6,906 nt of DNA from Kiritimatiellia bacterium (GCA_007128275.1 SKXR01000260.1:1-6906); one strand, 5' to 3'. Positions 1 to 6,252 are shown, counted from the stretch's first letter. Notes: a model not told the origin generated them from the sequence alone. Numbers and translations are program-made.

Positions 1-26
1 ATACTGGTTGATGAGGTGAGGAGACC

Positions 27-536
27 ATGAAGACGCAGAAAAAAACCCTCGTCGGTATCGTCATGGGCAGTAAATCCGACTGGCCGACGATGAAACACGC
101 CGCGGATACGCTCAACGAGTTTGGCGTACCCTGCGAGACGAAGATCGTTTCCGCGCACCGAACCCCCCAACGGCTGAACGACTATGCGCGCAAAGCGGGA
201 GGCCGCGGATTGCGTGTCATCATCGCGGGCGCGGGCGGCGCAGCGCATCTGCCCGGTATGCTCGCGGCACAGACGATCGTGCCCGTGCTGGGCGTGCCGG
301 TCAAAAGCAAAGCCCTGAACGGCCTTGATTCCCTGCTCTCCATCGCGCAGATGCCTGCCGGTGTTCCGGTCGGCACGCTGGCCATCGGCGAAGCCGGCGC
401 GCGCAACGCCGGTTTGCTCGCCATTGCCATCCTTGCCGGGACCGACAAGAAACTGGCGCAACGGTTGCACGCCTTTCGCGACGCGCAGACCAAGCGGGTC
501 ATGGAGGATAAGCTGCCCGCGGGCAATGCTGAATGA
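27..536 (+). CDS. purE: N5-carboxyaminoimidazole ribonucleotide mutase, class I PurE
   Basis: PurE moves the carboxyl group of N5-CAIR to carbon 4 to give CAIR in cytosolic de novo purine synthesis. The 169-residue product has the usual length and motifs of bacterial class I PurE: VMGSKSDW near residues 12-19 (phosphate and ribose binding), SAHRTP at 42-47 with the catalytic histidine at 44, and the glycine-rich stretch IIAGAGGAAHLPGM at 65-78, followed by VPVLGVPV and SIAQMPAGVPVGTLAIG. The start is supported by a purine-rich GAGGAG at 18-23, although it lies only 3 bases from the ATG; GAGG at 13-16 is an alternative. The stop overlaps the purK start as ATGA, so translation is probably coupled, and PurK makes the unstable N5-CAIR substrate. 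The last codons lie in a 7-nt repeat array, which may have rewritten the C-terminal tail. Confidence 0.97.
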   Translation: MKTQKKTLVGIVMGSKSDWPTMKHAADTLNEFGVPCETKIVSAHRTPQRLNDYARKAGGRGLRVIIAGAGGAAHLPGMLAAQTIVPVLGVPVKSKALNGLDSLLSIAQMPAGVPVGTLAIGEAGARNAGLLAIAILAGTDKKLAQRLHAFRDAQTKRVMEDKLPAGNAE

Positions 537-558
537 TGAATGCCGAATGCCGAATGCC
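524..558 (+). repeat. Five-unit heptamer array (GAATGCC-like) across the purE/purK junction
   Basis: The stretch divides exactly into five 7-nt units: CAATGCT, GAATGAT, GAATGCC, GAATGCC and GAATGCC. It supplies the purE stop codon and every candidate purK start codon. Each unit contains an ATG, so starts recur every 7 nt and return to frame every 21 nt (533 and 554). Short heptamer arrays of this sort are, from memory, scattered through spacers of PVC-type genomes; here one has entered coding sequence. Confidence 0.85.
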
Positions 559-1831
559 ATTGCCGTCTGGCTCCGTACTCGGCGTATTTGGCGGGGGCCA
601 GCTCGGCCTCATGTTCGCCGAAGCCGCACAGACTTTGGGTTATCGTGTCCACGTCTACGCGCCGGAATCCGACCCGCCCGCCGCGCGCGTTGCCGCGCAA
701 CACACCCGCGCCGCCTACGAAGACCTCGACGCAGTACGCCGATTCAGCGAAACCCTGAATGCGGCCACGTACGAATTTGAAAACGTACCCCCCGAAATTC
801 TGCGGGTCGTCGGCCAGTCGGTCCCGGTCCGCCCCGTCCCGCGCATCCTCGCCATCACCCGTAACCGATTGAAAGAGAAGGGATTTCTTAAGGACCACGG
901 CATTCCCGTCACCCCCTTCGCGGCGGCCCGCACCCTCGAGGAAGCGCGCAGTCTTTTGGAGGGCGGAGCTGTGCGACGCCGTTATTTGCAAGAGGAGGTC
1001 TCGCGTAGCTCGACCCTCCAGCCGCCTCTGACCTGCCCGGTGGAGAGCGAGGCTTCCGCCTTCGCGCAAGCGCTCCGGCGCGACAAGCCCGCCGAGCCGC
1101 ATGCACCCAGTGGCTATATTTTGAAAACCACCGAGCTGGGCTACGACGGCAAGGGACAGGTACCTGTCCCCGATGCATGCGCATTGCCCGCCGCCTGGAA
1201 GACCTTGGGGAACCCGGATGAAGTCATTGTGGAAGCGCGTATCGACCTCGCAAGTGAATGTTCGGTCATCATCGCGCGCGACGGGGCGGGGCGCAGCGTG
1301 CTGTACGGCCCTTTCCATAATGAGCACCGCAATCACATTCTCGACATCACCACCTGGACGGACGAGGAAGATTCCGACATCGCGCGCCGTTCGCGCGCGA
1401 TCGGTTTGGCTGTGGCCGATGCCTTTGATCTGGTCGGCATGATCTGTGTGGAACTCTTTATCGCGCGCGACGGGAGCATCATGGTCAACGAAATCGCCCC
1501 GCGCCCGCACAATTCGGGGCATCTCACCATCGAAGCCTGTTCCGTCAGCCAGTTTGCGCAACAGGCCTTGCTCACCGCCGGCCATCCCGTGGCGATCTGG
1601 ACACCCAGCGCGCCCGCCGCCGCCATGGCCAATCTGCTCGGGGATCTATGGAGCGAGGGCGAACCCGACTGGTCCGCCCTCGACGGCATGCCGGACATCA
1701 CCCTCCATCTCTACGGCAAAAAGGAAGCCTGCCCCGGCCGCAAGATGGGCCATCTGACCGCGTTGGGGGACACGGCCAAAGCCGCGCGCGAGCACGTGCT
1801 CCGTGCTCGGCGACGGCTGGCAGAATCTTGA
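533..1831 (+). CDS. purK: N5-carboxyaminoimidazole ribonucleotide synthase (ATP-grasp) with an internal insertion
   Basis: PurK uses ATP and bicarbonate to convert AIR to N5-CAIR, the substrate of PurE next door. Counting from the ATG at 533, visible motifs are GGGQLG (20-25), EFENVP (81-86), LKTTELGYDGKGQ (197-209, ATP-grasp), VNEIAPRPHNSGH (318-330, metal and nucleotide site) and PGRKMGH (401-407). At 432 residues it is longer than typical PurK (about 355-390). The excess lies mainly at residues 142-190, between TLEEARSLL and GYILKT, where the family normally has only a short linker; a 64-bp palindrome at 957-1020 lies inside it. The frame stays open through the insertion, so the enzyme may still work, but that is inference. 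In-frame starts are at 533, 536 and 554. The one at 554 (MPLPSGSVLGVFGGGQLG) best fits the family N terminus, while 533 gives the ATGA overlap with purE. The extra N-terminal residues are encoded by heptamer repeats. No strong Shine-Dalgarno decides between them. Confidence 0.93.
   Translation: MMNAECRMPLPSGSVLGVFGGGQLGLMFAEAAQTLGYRVHVYAPESDPPAARVAAQHTRAAYEDLDAVRRFSETLNAATYEFENVPPEILRVVGQSVPVRPVPRILAITRNRLKEKGFLKDHGIPVTPFAAARTLEEARSLLEGGAVRRRYLQEEVSRSSTLQPPLTCPVESEASAFAQALRRDKPAEPHAPSGYILKTTELGYDGKGQVPVPDACALPAAWKTLGNPDEVIVEARIDLASECSVIIARDGAGRSVLYGPFHNEHRNHILDITTWTDEEDSDIARRSRAIGLAVADAFDLVGMICVELFIARDGSIMVNEIAPRPHNSGHLTIEACSVSQFAQQALLTAGHPVAIWTPSAPAAAMANLLGDLWSEGEPDWSALDGMPDITLHLYGKKEACPGRKMGHLTALGDTAKAAREHVLRARRRLAES
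957..1020 (+). repeat. 64-bp imperfect palindromic element inside purK
   Basis: The element begins TGGAGGGCGGAGCT (957-970) and ends AGCTCGACCCTCCA (1007-1020). The end is the reverse complement of the start at 12 of 14 positions, and the match extends weakly inward to about 16 of 20. It would fold as a long hairpin around a roughly 24-nt centre. It coincides with the segment of PurK that has no counterpart in the normal ATP-grasp domain. It resembles small non-autonomous palindromic elements (REP-like or MITE-like) that insert in frame. No clear target-site duplication is visible, and the full insertion may reach about position 1065-1100. Confidence 0.6.
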
Positions 1832-1854
1832 AAAGGAGCCAGCAGAGACTTGGA

Positions 1855-1889
1855 ATTTACGATCTATGATTGTCGATGTTCGATTTCGG
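1855..1889 (+). repeat. Five-unit heptamer array (degenerate ATTTTCG type) downstream of purK
   Basis: The stretch divides into ATTTACG, ATCTATG, ATTGTCG, ATGTTCG and ATTTCGG, five 7-nt units sharing an AT-N-N-N-C/T-G pattern. It has the same unit length, copy number (five) and approximate consensus as the array at 5831-5865. It begins 23 bases after the purK stop, in non-coding sequence. Confidence 0.7.
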
Positions 1890-1896
1890 CAGTTTC

Positions 1897-1923
1897 TTTG
1901 CGTCCTTCGCGATCTTTGCGTTA
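1897..1923 (+). repeat. Three-unit 9-nt array (TTTGCGTCC type)
   Basis: Three 9-nt units, TTTGCGTCC, TTCGCGATC and TTTGCGTTA, lie 7 bases after the heptamer array. From memory, similar 'CTTTGCGTC' phrases recur between genes in PVC-type genomes. It lies in the non-coding gap between purK and the broken nucleotidyltransferase gene. No function is evident. Confidence 0.6.
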
Positions 1924-2015
1924 AAATCTTCCATTTTTCACCATCCCGCTTCAGTTCGTTGGATATGCCTATCGACAGATCATAGCGGGTATTTCTTGCG
2001 ACCTGCCGCTTCCTT

Positions 2016-2490
2016 TCACTTTCGGCGATCAAGGTAGCGCAGTTGCTTGACCGCTTCGAGGTCGCGCGGCCGGCCGAGCGCGCTCTTCGAACGTATCAGC
2101 GCCTCGCGTTTAAGTATACGGCACTGCCCGGTCGGGAGATTGATCGGCTCGCTCTCGCCCCAGACCTTCTCGAAATCACCGAGGCCGGTAACCTCACTCA
2201 CACAATCAATAACACCCCAATCCGTGTCGAGATATAGATTCTTTAGACCCCGGCATGATTCCCGGGTCAAAGCCAAAGGGATGCGATTGGGAGTCATACG
2301 ATGAATCGGATGCAGGTCAGCCATCGCGCGCTGTATGCGCAACAGGTTGTCAGGGGTAAATCGGCAACAGACGTCCAAATCCTGAGTCAGCAGGGTGCAG
2401 CCATGCTGCCAGCGCCGCGTACCCGCCGACGATGACGAATTCGACCTCATGCCGGGTCAAGCGATCAAGTAGGTTTTCCGGATCGCTCAT
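2016..2490 (-). pseudogene. Frameshifted nucleotidyltransferase (minimal NTase fold)
   Basis: Two overlapping - strand frames together give one complete small nucleotidyltransferase. The N-terminal part starts at 2490 with MSDPENLLDRL and contains EFVIVGGYAALA, the glycine-pair motif. The rest, in a shifted frame, begins at HGCTLLTQDLDVC with the T-x-D-x-D metal-binding motif. It continues through a region typical of the family (DLHPIHR, WGVIDCVSEVTGLGDFEKVW, ALIRSKSALGRPRDLEAVKQL) to the stop at 2016. Removing one base near 2406 (read as G on the - strand, between GCA and CAT) joins the halves as AALAHGCTLLTQDLDV, giving a normal-looking protein of about 157 residues. Such NTases are common in toxin-antitoxin-like or AbiEii-like modules with a small upstream partner; a toxin role here is inference. 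The break could be genuine decay or a sequencing error. Confidence 0.8.
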
Positions 2491-2713
2491 GTTTATCCCG
2501 GACGGCCTTCCGCAATTGTTCGCCCATTTGCAGCGCACGCGTATGGCGGCGCAACCGCTCCGCCACGGTCAGGAGCCGGTTTCGGTCCAACATCGCCCTG
2601 TCATGATCCGATGGGGGGGGCTTTGATGCGTCACGATTCATGCCATCATCCATAACAAATTCGATGCGATTGGGGAAACGGATTTCATGTTTCGGATCAA
2701 AATGGCCGGACAC
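2465..2713 (-). CDS. Small hypothetical protein upstream of the broken nucleotidyltransferase
   Basis: An 82-residue frame with a GTG start at 2713 ends 26 bases inside the nucleotidyltransferase start, an overlap typical of two-gene NTase modules in which a small helical partner precedes the enzyme. The C-terminal half (from about residue 41, MLDRNRLLTVAERL) is charged and predicted helical, rich in Arg, Lys, Glu and Leu. I do not recognise a named family. The start is uncertain: no convincing Shine-Dalgarno is seen, and internal ATGs exist at residues 21, 25 and about 41. The frame is open upstream to a stop just before about 2795. It crosses a run of eight C residues (G at 2613-2620 on the + strand), so the upstream half may also be frameshifted. 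It may be non-functional along with its partner. Confidence 0.35.
   Translation of the reverse strand: MSGHFDPKHEIRFPNRIEFVMDDGMNRDASKPPPSDHDRAMLDRNRLLTVAERLRRHTRALQMGEQLRKAVRDKHERSGKPT
2613..2620. repeat. Homopolymer of eight G (C on the coding strand)
   Basis: Eight consecutive G residues on the + strand lie within the small ORF read from the - strand, where they encode Pro-Pro-Pro. Tracts of this length are prone to slippage and to sequencing error. Confidence 0.8.
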
Positions 2714-3046
2714 ACCGTGCCCATGGTGATCCTTCCAATTCCTGCATCCACTACGACTGCCTCTATTGAACGGTCCGATTTTCGGGAAAGCTTACAACAC
2801 GAAGAATCTTGGGCGAATTCTCTCATACTATGCCCCCAAAGTATCACATCAGGACACTAGATAAAGTACTCTGACCACGGAATCTCCCGAAAGGGTGCAG
2901 ACGATTATGCTGGCTCAGATTCCCGGTTCAGACAAGATAAAAGATCCGTAAACTTTCATAGTAAAAAGGTAATAAACACGAAATAATCCGCGGCTTGAAC
3001 AGGAGACCTCGCATCCCAGCGGCAAGGGAACTCGCCCCATCGAGAA
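2714..3046. other. Non-coding spacer between the sensor gene and the NTase module
   Basis: About 330 bases hold no recognisable gene. The part around 2930-2990 is clearly more AT-rich than the surrounding genes. A - strand frame at 2638-2847 is open but its translation (ending SNLLWMMA) has no family character. I see no clear terminator after the sensor gene and no convincing promoter for the small ORF. Confidence 0.5.
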
Positions 3047-4132
3047 TCAACGGTCATCCGGCTTATCGTTCATAATCTCGCCGTACAGGTGCGTCATGCA
3101 ATCGGGGCAGATGCCGTGCGTGAAGCGGGCTTCGGAATGTTCGGCGACGAAGTGTTCGACCTGTTTCCAGTATCCCTGATCGTCGCGGATCTTCTTGCAG
3201 GAACTACAGATCGGTAGCAGTCCGCGCAAGACGTTCATCTTGTCGATGGTTGCCTTCAACTGCTGCGTCCGCTCTTGGACACGATCCTCCAACCCGTGCC
3301 GGGATTTTTCGAGACGGCTGATCGCCTGTTCGAGGTCATCGCGCGTATTGCTCAAGGACTCGCTCATGGCATTGAAGGCTTCGGCGAGGTCGTCAAACTC
3401 ATCAAACGTCCGTCCTTCGATGCGTGTCTGTAAACGGCCCAACGCCAGGTCGCGGCAGTGTTTCGACAAGGTCTCGATACGGCGCGTCAGTCCCCTTGAC
3501 AGGTACAACGCAAACAACAGGGCCAGTAGGACAGAGGCGAACAACGACGCCAATCCCGTCAGGCGCAGTTCCCGCAGATTGTTCCGTACCTCGTCGGCGC
3601 GCATGTCGATCCCGACAAGATAGCGGCCGTCCCCATTCCGCACCGGTGCGTAGCCCGACAGAAAGACGCCCCATTCATCCTCGTAAAGCTGGTCGTCCAC
3701 GGAGGCTTCATGGAACCCGAGCAGCAATTCAGGAATCACATCCTCATACACATGGCCCGGCATGGCTTGCGCATCGGTTTCATCGGAATCCACGACAAAG
3801 TGCACCGCCTCGTTTTCGCGGCGCATGATGTAGAGATAGGCAATATCAGGGTTCGTGCGACGCACGCGCCGCATCTTTTCCAAGGTTTCCTTGTAGGCAT
3901 CCAAGTCGATATGTTCGGCCGACCGGATCGCGTCGAGTTCCCGGGCGTCAATACTCTGGCTCAACAAGGCGGCGCTGTTCTGTAATCGCGATTGCAGGCT
4001 GCGCATGAGGTTGTCCATCGCCCGGACATAGAAGAAGGTGCCCACACTGCCCGACACGAGAAAGACCGCGACGATGTGGCTGATAAATAGTTTCGTCGAA
4101 TACCTGCACTGAAACTGCGGCGCCCATTTCAT
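3047..4132 (-). CDS. Membrane sensor: Cache-like periplasmic domain, HAMP, coiled coil and Cys4 tail
   Basis: This 361-residue protein has a first membrane segment at about 15-36 and a periplasmic sensor at about 37-190. The sensor ends with SGYAPVRNGDGRYLVGIDM, typical of PDC/Cache ligand-binding domains. A second membrane segment follows at about 192-212, then a HAMP linker at about 213-266 (FDEFDDLAEAFNAMSESL is the typical second HAMP helix) and a coiled coil at about 264-300. The tail holds LPICSSCKKIRDDQGYW and HGICPDC. Its four cysteines (309, 312, 342, 345), and perhaps His339, suggest a zinc-ribbon-like knuckle. This tail occurs, from memory, at the C terminus of many PAS and response-regulator proteins in environmental bacteria; its role is unknown. 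There is no histidine kinase, GGDEF, EAL, phosphatase or methyl-accepting domain. The start is supported by GGAGGT (+ strand ACCTCC, 4136-4141). The protein is divergent from the lyase gene at 4370, so the two may share a control region. Confidence 0.85.
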   Translation of the reverse strand: MKWAPQFQCRYSTKLFISHIVAVFLVSGSVGTFFYVRAMDNLMRSLQSRLQNSAALLSQSIDARELDAIRSAEHIDLDAYKETLEKMRRVRRTNPDIAYLYIMRRENEAVHFVVDSDETDAQAMPGHVYEDVIPELLLGFHEASVDDQLYEDEWGVFLSGYAPVRNGDGRYLVGIDMRADEVRNNLRELRLTGLASLFASVLLALLFALYLSRGLTRRIETLSKHCRDLALGRLQTRIEGRTFDEFDDLAEAFNAMSESLSNTRDDLEQAISRLEKSRHGLEDRVQERTQQLKATIDKMNVLRGLLPICSSCKKIRDDQGYWKQVEHFVAEHSEARFTHGICPDCMTHLYGEIMNDKPDDR

Positions 4133-4351
4133 AAGACCTCCGGGACCATGCTTCCTTCACACCGGCCGAACATGCTCGACGTATACCCCGCCAACCCCTC
4201 AAAGTGCAATCAGGTTTACCACTGCGACCGGATACAGGAAATCACGCGTTGCTTCTCCTTCCGGCGACAAGGGCTTGCCAAGGCGATTCCGCTGCACCAC
4301 GATCTCGTCGCATCACGCGTCTTTGCCAACGGGCGGGCGTGGGCCATCAGT

Positions 4352-4358
4352 AAAGGAG
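4352..4358 (+). promoter_or_regulatory. Ribosome-binding site deciding the lyase start
   Basis: AAAGGAG lies 11 bases before the ATG at 4370. Family alignment also places the start there: the roughly 74 residues encoded from an upstream in-frame ATG at 4148 have no resemblance to the tryptophanase/tyrosine phenol-lyase family. The 4142-4369 stretch is therefore most likely a leader and promoter region. Confidence 0.6.
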
Positions 4359-4369
4359 TTGAAAGCGTC

Positions 4370-5827
4370 ATGGAAAGATCCCCCGTCATTAGATTCGCCT
4401 ACGGCGAACAAATCCCGATTGAATTGCACAAGGTGCGCATGGTGCAGAAACTGCACCTGAAACCGATCGATGAACGTCTCGAAGCCGTCAAGGCGGCGGG
4501 CTACAACTCGTTCCTGATGAGCACGCGCGATATCTTCCTCGACATGCTCACCGACAGCGGCACCAACGCGATGAGCGACCAGCAAGTGTCCTCGATGCTG
4601 CGGGCCGACGACGCGTACGCGGGGTCGCAAAGTTTCGATCGCGCGAAGCAGGCCGTGCAGGATGTGTTCAACACCAAGTACTTCCTCCCCGTTCACCAAG
4701 GCCGCGCCGCCGAACACATCCTCGCCCAAGCCTTCATCAAGCAGGGCCATATCGTGCCGATGAATTACCATTTCACCACCACCAAGGCCCATTTTGAGTT
4801 GCCGGGCGGGGTCATTGACGAAATCTTCACGGACGAGGGGCTAAAAATCAAGAGCACCTGCCCGTTCAAGGGCAACATCGACCTCGCCAAACTAAAGGGG
4901 TTAATCAAGAAACACGGCGCCGAGAAGATTCCCTTCATCCGCATGGAAGCCTCCACCAATCTCATCGGCGGACAACCGTTCTCGGTGGCCAACATGCGCC
5001 AGGTACGCAAGGTATGCGACAAACACGGCATCATGATGGTGCTCGACGCCAGCCTGATCGGAGAAAACGCCTACTTCGTGAAACAGCGGGAAGCCGCCTT
5101 CAAGAAGAAATCCATCGCGGAGATTCTGCATGCGATCTGTGATCTCGCGGACCTCATCTATTTCTCCAGCCGCAAGGTCAGCTCCACGCGCGGCGGCGGC
5201 ATCTGCACAAACCAGAAGAAGCTGTACGATAAATTGAAGGATCTCGTGATCCTGTACGAAGGCTTTCTCACCTACGGAGGCATGTCCGTGCGCGAGATCG
5301 AAGCGATGGCGATCGGGTTGCGCGAAACCCAGGACGAAACGGTCATCGGCCAGTCTCCATCCTTCATCAAGTATCTTGTAGAGACGCTGGACAAGGCCGG
5401 GGTGCCGGTCGTGACGCCGCCGGGCGGCCTCGGCTGCCATGTGGATGCGCGCGGATTCCTGCCGCATGTACCTCAGACGGAATACCCGGCCGGTGCGCTG
5501 ATCGCGGCCTTCTACATGGCTTCCGGCGTGCGCGGCATGGAGCGCGGCACCATCTCCAGCGTGCGCGACGATACGGGCAAGGATGTGCTCGCCGATGTGG
5601 AGTTGATGCGCCTGGCCATGCCGCGGCGCGTATTCACCTTGTCGCAGGTCAAATACGTGGCCGACCGTCTCCAATGGCTGTACAAGAACCGCAAACTGAT
5701 CGGCGGACTCACATTCGAATACGAGCCCACCGTCCTGCGATTCTTCCTCGGGCGCCTCGTGCCCACGAGCGATTGGCCCCAAAAGCTCGCCGCCAAGTTC
5801 AAGAAAGACTTCGGCGAGAGCCTGTAG
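4370..5827 (+). CDS. PLP-dependent beta-eliminating lyase, tyrosine phenol-lyase-like
   Basis: The 485-residue product aligns over its length with tyrosine phenol-lyase (456 aa) and tryptophanase (471 aa), cytosolic PLP enzymes that split tyrosine or tryptophan into phenol or indole, pyruvate and ammonia. Shared landmarks, numbered from 4370, are LTDSGTNAMSD (60-70), DDAYAGS (80-86), VHQGRAAE (108-115), HFTTTKAH (134-141), NLIGGQP (197-203), the PLP-pyridine aspartate D226, ENAYF (232-236), the Schiff-base lysine K269 in SSRK, the substrate-carboxylate arginine R414 and YEPTVLRFF (451-459). Three specificity positions match tyrosine phenol-lyase, not tryptophanase: T136 (TPL Thr124), R392 (Arg381) and F458 (Phe448). 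Several normally fixed positions differ: R217 to L229, K256 to R268, His343 to L354, and the cation-site residues Glu69 to D and Asn262 to R. The reference numbering is from memory of the Citrobacter enzyme. The family is sure; tyrosine as substrate is plausible but not certain. A C-terminal extension of about 25 residues follows the family core. Confidence 0.88.
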   Translation: MERSPVIRFAYGEQIPIELHKVRMVQKLHLKPIDERLEAVKAAGYNSFLMSTRDIFLDMLTDSGTNAMSDQQVSSMLRADDAYAGSQSFDRAKQAVQDVFNTKYFLPVHQGRAAEHILAQAFIKQGHIVPMNYHFTTTKAHFELPGGVIDEIFTDEGLKIKSTCPFKGNIDLAKLKGLIKKHGAEKIPFIRMEASTNLIGGQPFSVANMRQVRKVCDKHGIMMVLDASLIGENAYFVKQREAAFKKKSIAEILHAICDLADLIYFSSRKVSSTRGGGICTNQKKLYDKLKDLVILYEGFLTYGGMSVREIEAMAIGLRETQDETVIGQSPSFIKYLVETLDKAGVPVVTPPGGLGCHVDARGFLPHVPQTEYPAGALIAAFYMASGVRGMERGTISSVRDDTGKDVLADVELMRLAMPRRVFTLSQVKYVADRLQWLYKNRKLIGGLTFEYEPTVLRFFLGRLVPTSDWPQKLAAKFKKDFGESL

Positions 5828-5830
5828 AGC

Positions 5831-5865
5831 ATTTTCGATTTTCGATCTTCGATTTTCGATTTTTC
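5831..5865 (+). repeat. Five-unit heptamer array (ATTTTCG) downstream of the lyase
   Basis: The stretch divides into ATTTTCG, ATTTTCG, ATCTTCG, ATTTTCG and ATTTTTC, starting 4 bases after the lyase stop codon. It has the same period and copy number as the array at 1855-1889, and the same period and length as that at 524-558. It is non-coding and AT-rich against a GC-rich background. Confidence 0.85.
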
Positions 5866-5883
5866 CCAACGATTGGAAAATCG
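5857..5883. repeat. Hairpin overlapping the end of the heptamer array
   Basis: CGATTTTTCC (5857-5866) pairs with GGAAAATCG (5875-5883) with one bulged T, around an 8-nt loop. The TTTTCC...GGAAAA core resembles a small palindromic repeat I associate with Kiritimatiellota-type genomes. It could act as a weak transcript end for the lyase, but no U-tract follows, so an intrinsic terminator is not supported. Confidence 0.5.
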
Positions 5884-5921
5884 GCCGAAAAAAGTTCCCC
5901 GCCTGCCGCTTGTGCAGACGG

Positions 5922-5956
5922 GCCTGATGAGCAAACAAACATGTTTTGCATCAGGC
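5922..5956. repeat. Inverted repeat in the spacer after the lyase
   Basis: GCCTGAT (5922-5928) pairs with ATCAGGC (5950-5956). After a two-base bulge, GCAAA (5931-5935) pairs with TTTGC (5945-5949), giving about 12 base pairs. It lies between the lyase and the B12-controlled gene. Its role is unknown: a Rho-dependent or U-less transcript end, an operator, or a mobile palindrome. Confidence 0.5.
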
Positions 5957-5986
5957 AGTGCATGGCCAAGGGCGGGCAGGCAACGA

Positions 5987-6016
5987 TTGAAAAACCGTCG
6001 ATAACGCGGATATAGA
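5987..6016 (+). promoter_or_regulatory. Candidate sigma-70-type promoter for the B12 riboswitch transcript
   Basis: TTGAAA (5987-5992, five of six to the -35 consensus) and TATAGA (6011-6016, four of six to the -10 consensus) are separated by 18 bases. A start near 6023 would put about 75 nt before the riboswitch closing helix and make a leader of about 340 nt. This is based on consensus match alone. Confidence 0.4.
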
Positions 6017-6098
6017 AAGTTGGGCGGCCCTGTTCGTCCTTGACCCGCCCGCCGGGTCTTCCTATGGTGAGCGGCAGTTCATTATCAGTTTGACCGGC

Positions 6099-6252
6099 GG
6101 GAAAACAAACGGAAGTTCCGTGAAAATCGGACGCGGTCGCGCCGCTGTAATCGGTTACGAACCCCACAGGCCACTGTGCCTTGCGCCCCCGGCGCAAGGA
6201 CGGGAAGGCGGGGAGTAGACTTGAAGCCGTAAGCCAGAAGACGTGTTTTCCC
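6099..6252 (+). promoter_or_regulatory. Cobalamin (vitamin B12) riboswitch
   Basis: Conserved cobalamin aptamer elements occur in order: GGAAGTTCCGTGAAAATCGG (6111-6130), CGCCGCTGTAATCGG (about 6140-6154, the B12-box region), CGAACCCCACAGGCCACTG (about 6158-6176), and GAAGCCGTAAGCCAGAAGAC (6223-6242). The ends close with an 8-bp helix, GGGAAAAC (6099-6106) with GTTTTCCC (6245-6252). A perfect 9-bp peripheral hairpin lies at 6179-6199. A P5-like stem, GCGG/CCGC (6133-6136, 6142-6145), presents loop UCGCG at 6137-6141. The class binds adenosyl- or other cobalamins and usually represses uptake or synthesis genes when B12 is plentiful. It lies upstream of, and on the same strand as, the DUF4465-type gene. 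Strong call for the class; exact ligand form unknown. Confidence 0.92.

Noticed and set aside
182..1585. 467-residue open frame on the - strand
   Set aside because: It lies opposite purE and purK, which have full family motifs. Its translation is Arg/Gly/Ala-rich with no domain character, a usual artefact in GC-rich DNA.
1646..2032. 128-residue - strand frame covering the purK end and the repeats
   Set aside because: Half of it is antisense to purK and the rest is a translation of tandem repeats.
4148..4369. In-frame N-terminal extension of the lyase from an ATG at 4148
   Set aside because: The extra 74 residues match nothing in the family, and a Shine-Dalgarno sits before the ATG at 4370.
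5831..5865. Short tandem units as a CRISPR array
   Set aside because: Units are 7 nt and contiguous with no spacers; no cas genes are present.
4901..5938. 345-residue open frame on the - strand
   Set aside because: It is antisense to the well-supported lyase gene and its C-terminal motifs; it starts inside the heptamer array region and has no recognisable family.
6179..6199. Perfect 9-bp GC-rich hairpin as an intrinsic terminator
   Set aside because: It lies inside the riboswitch aptamer where a variable peripheral hairpin is expected, and no U-tract follows.
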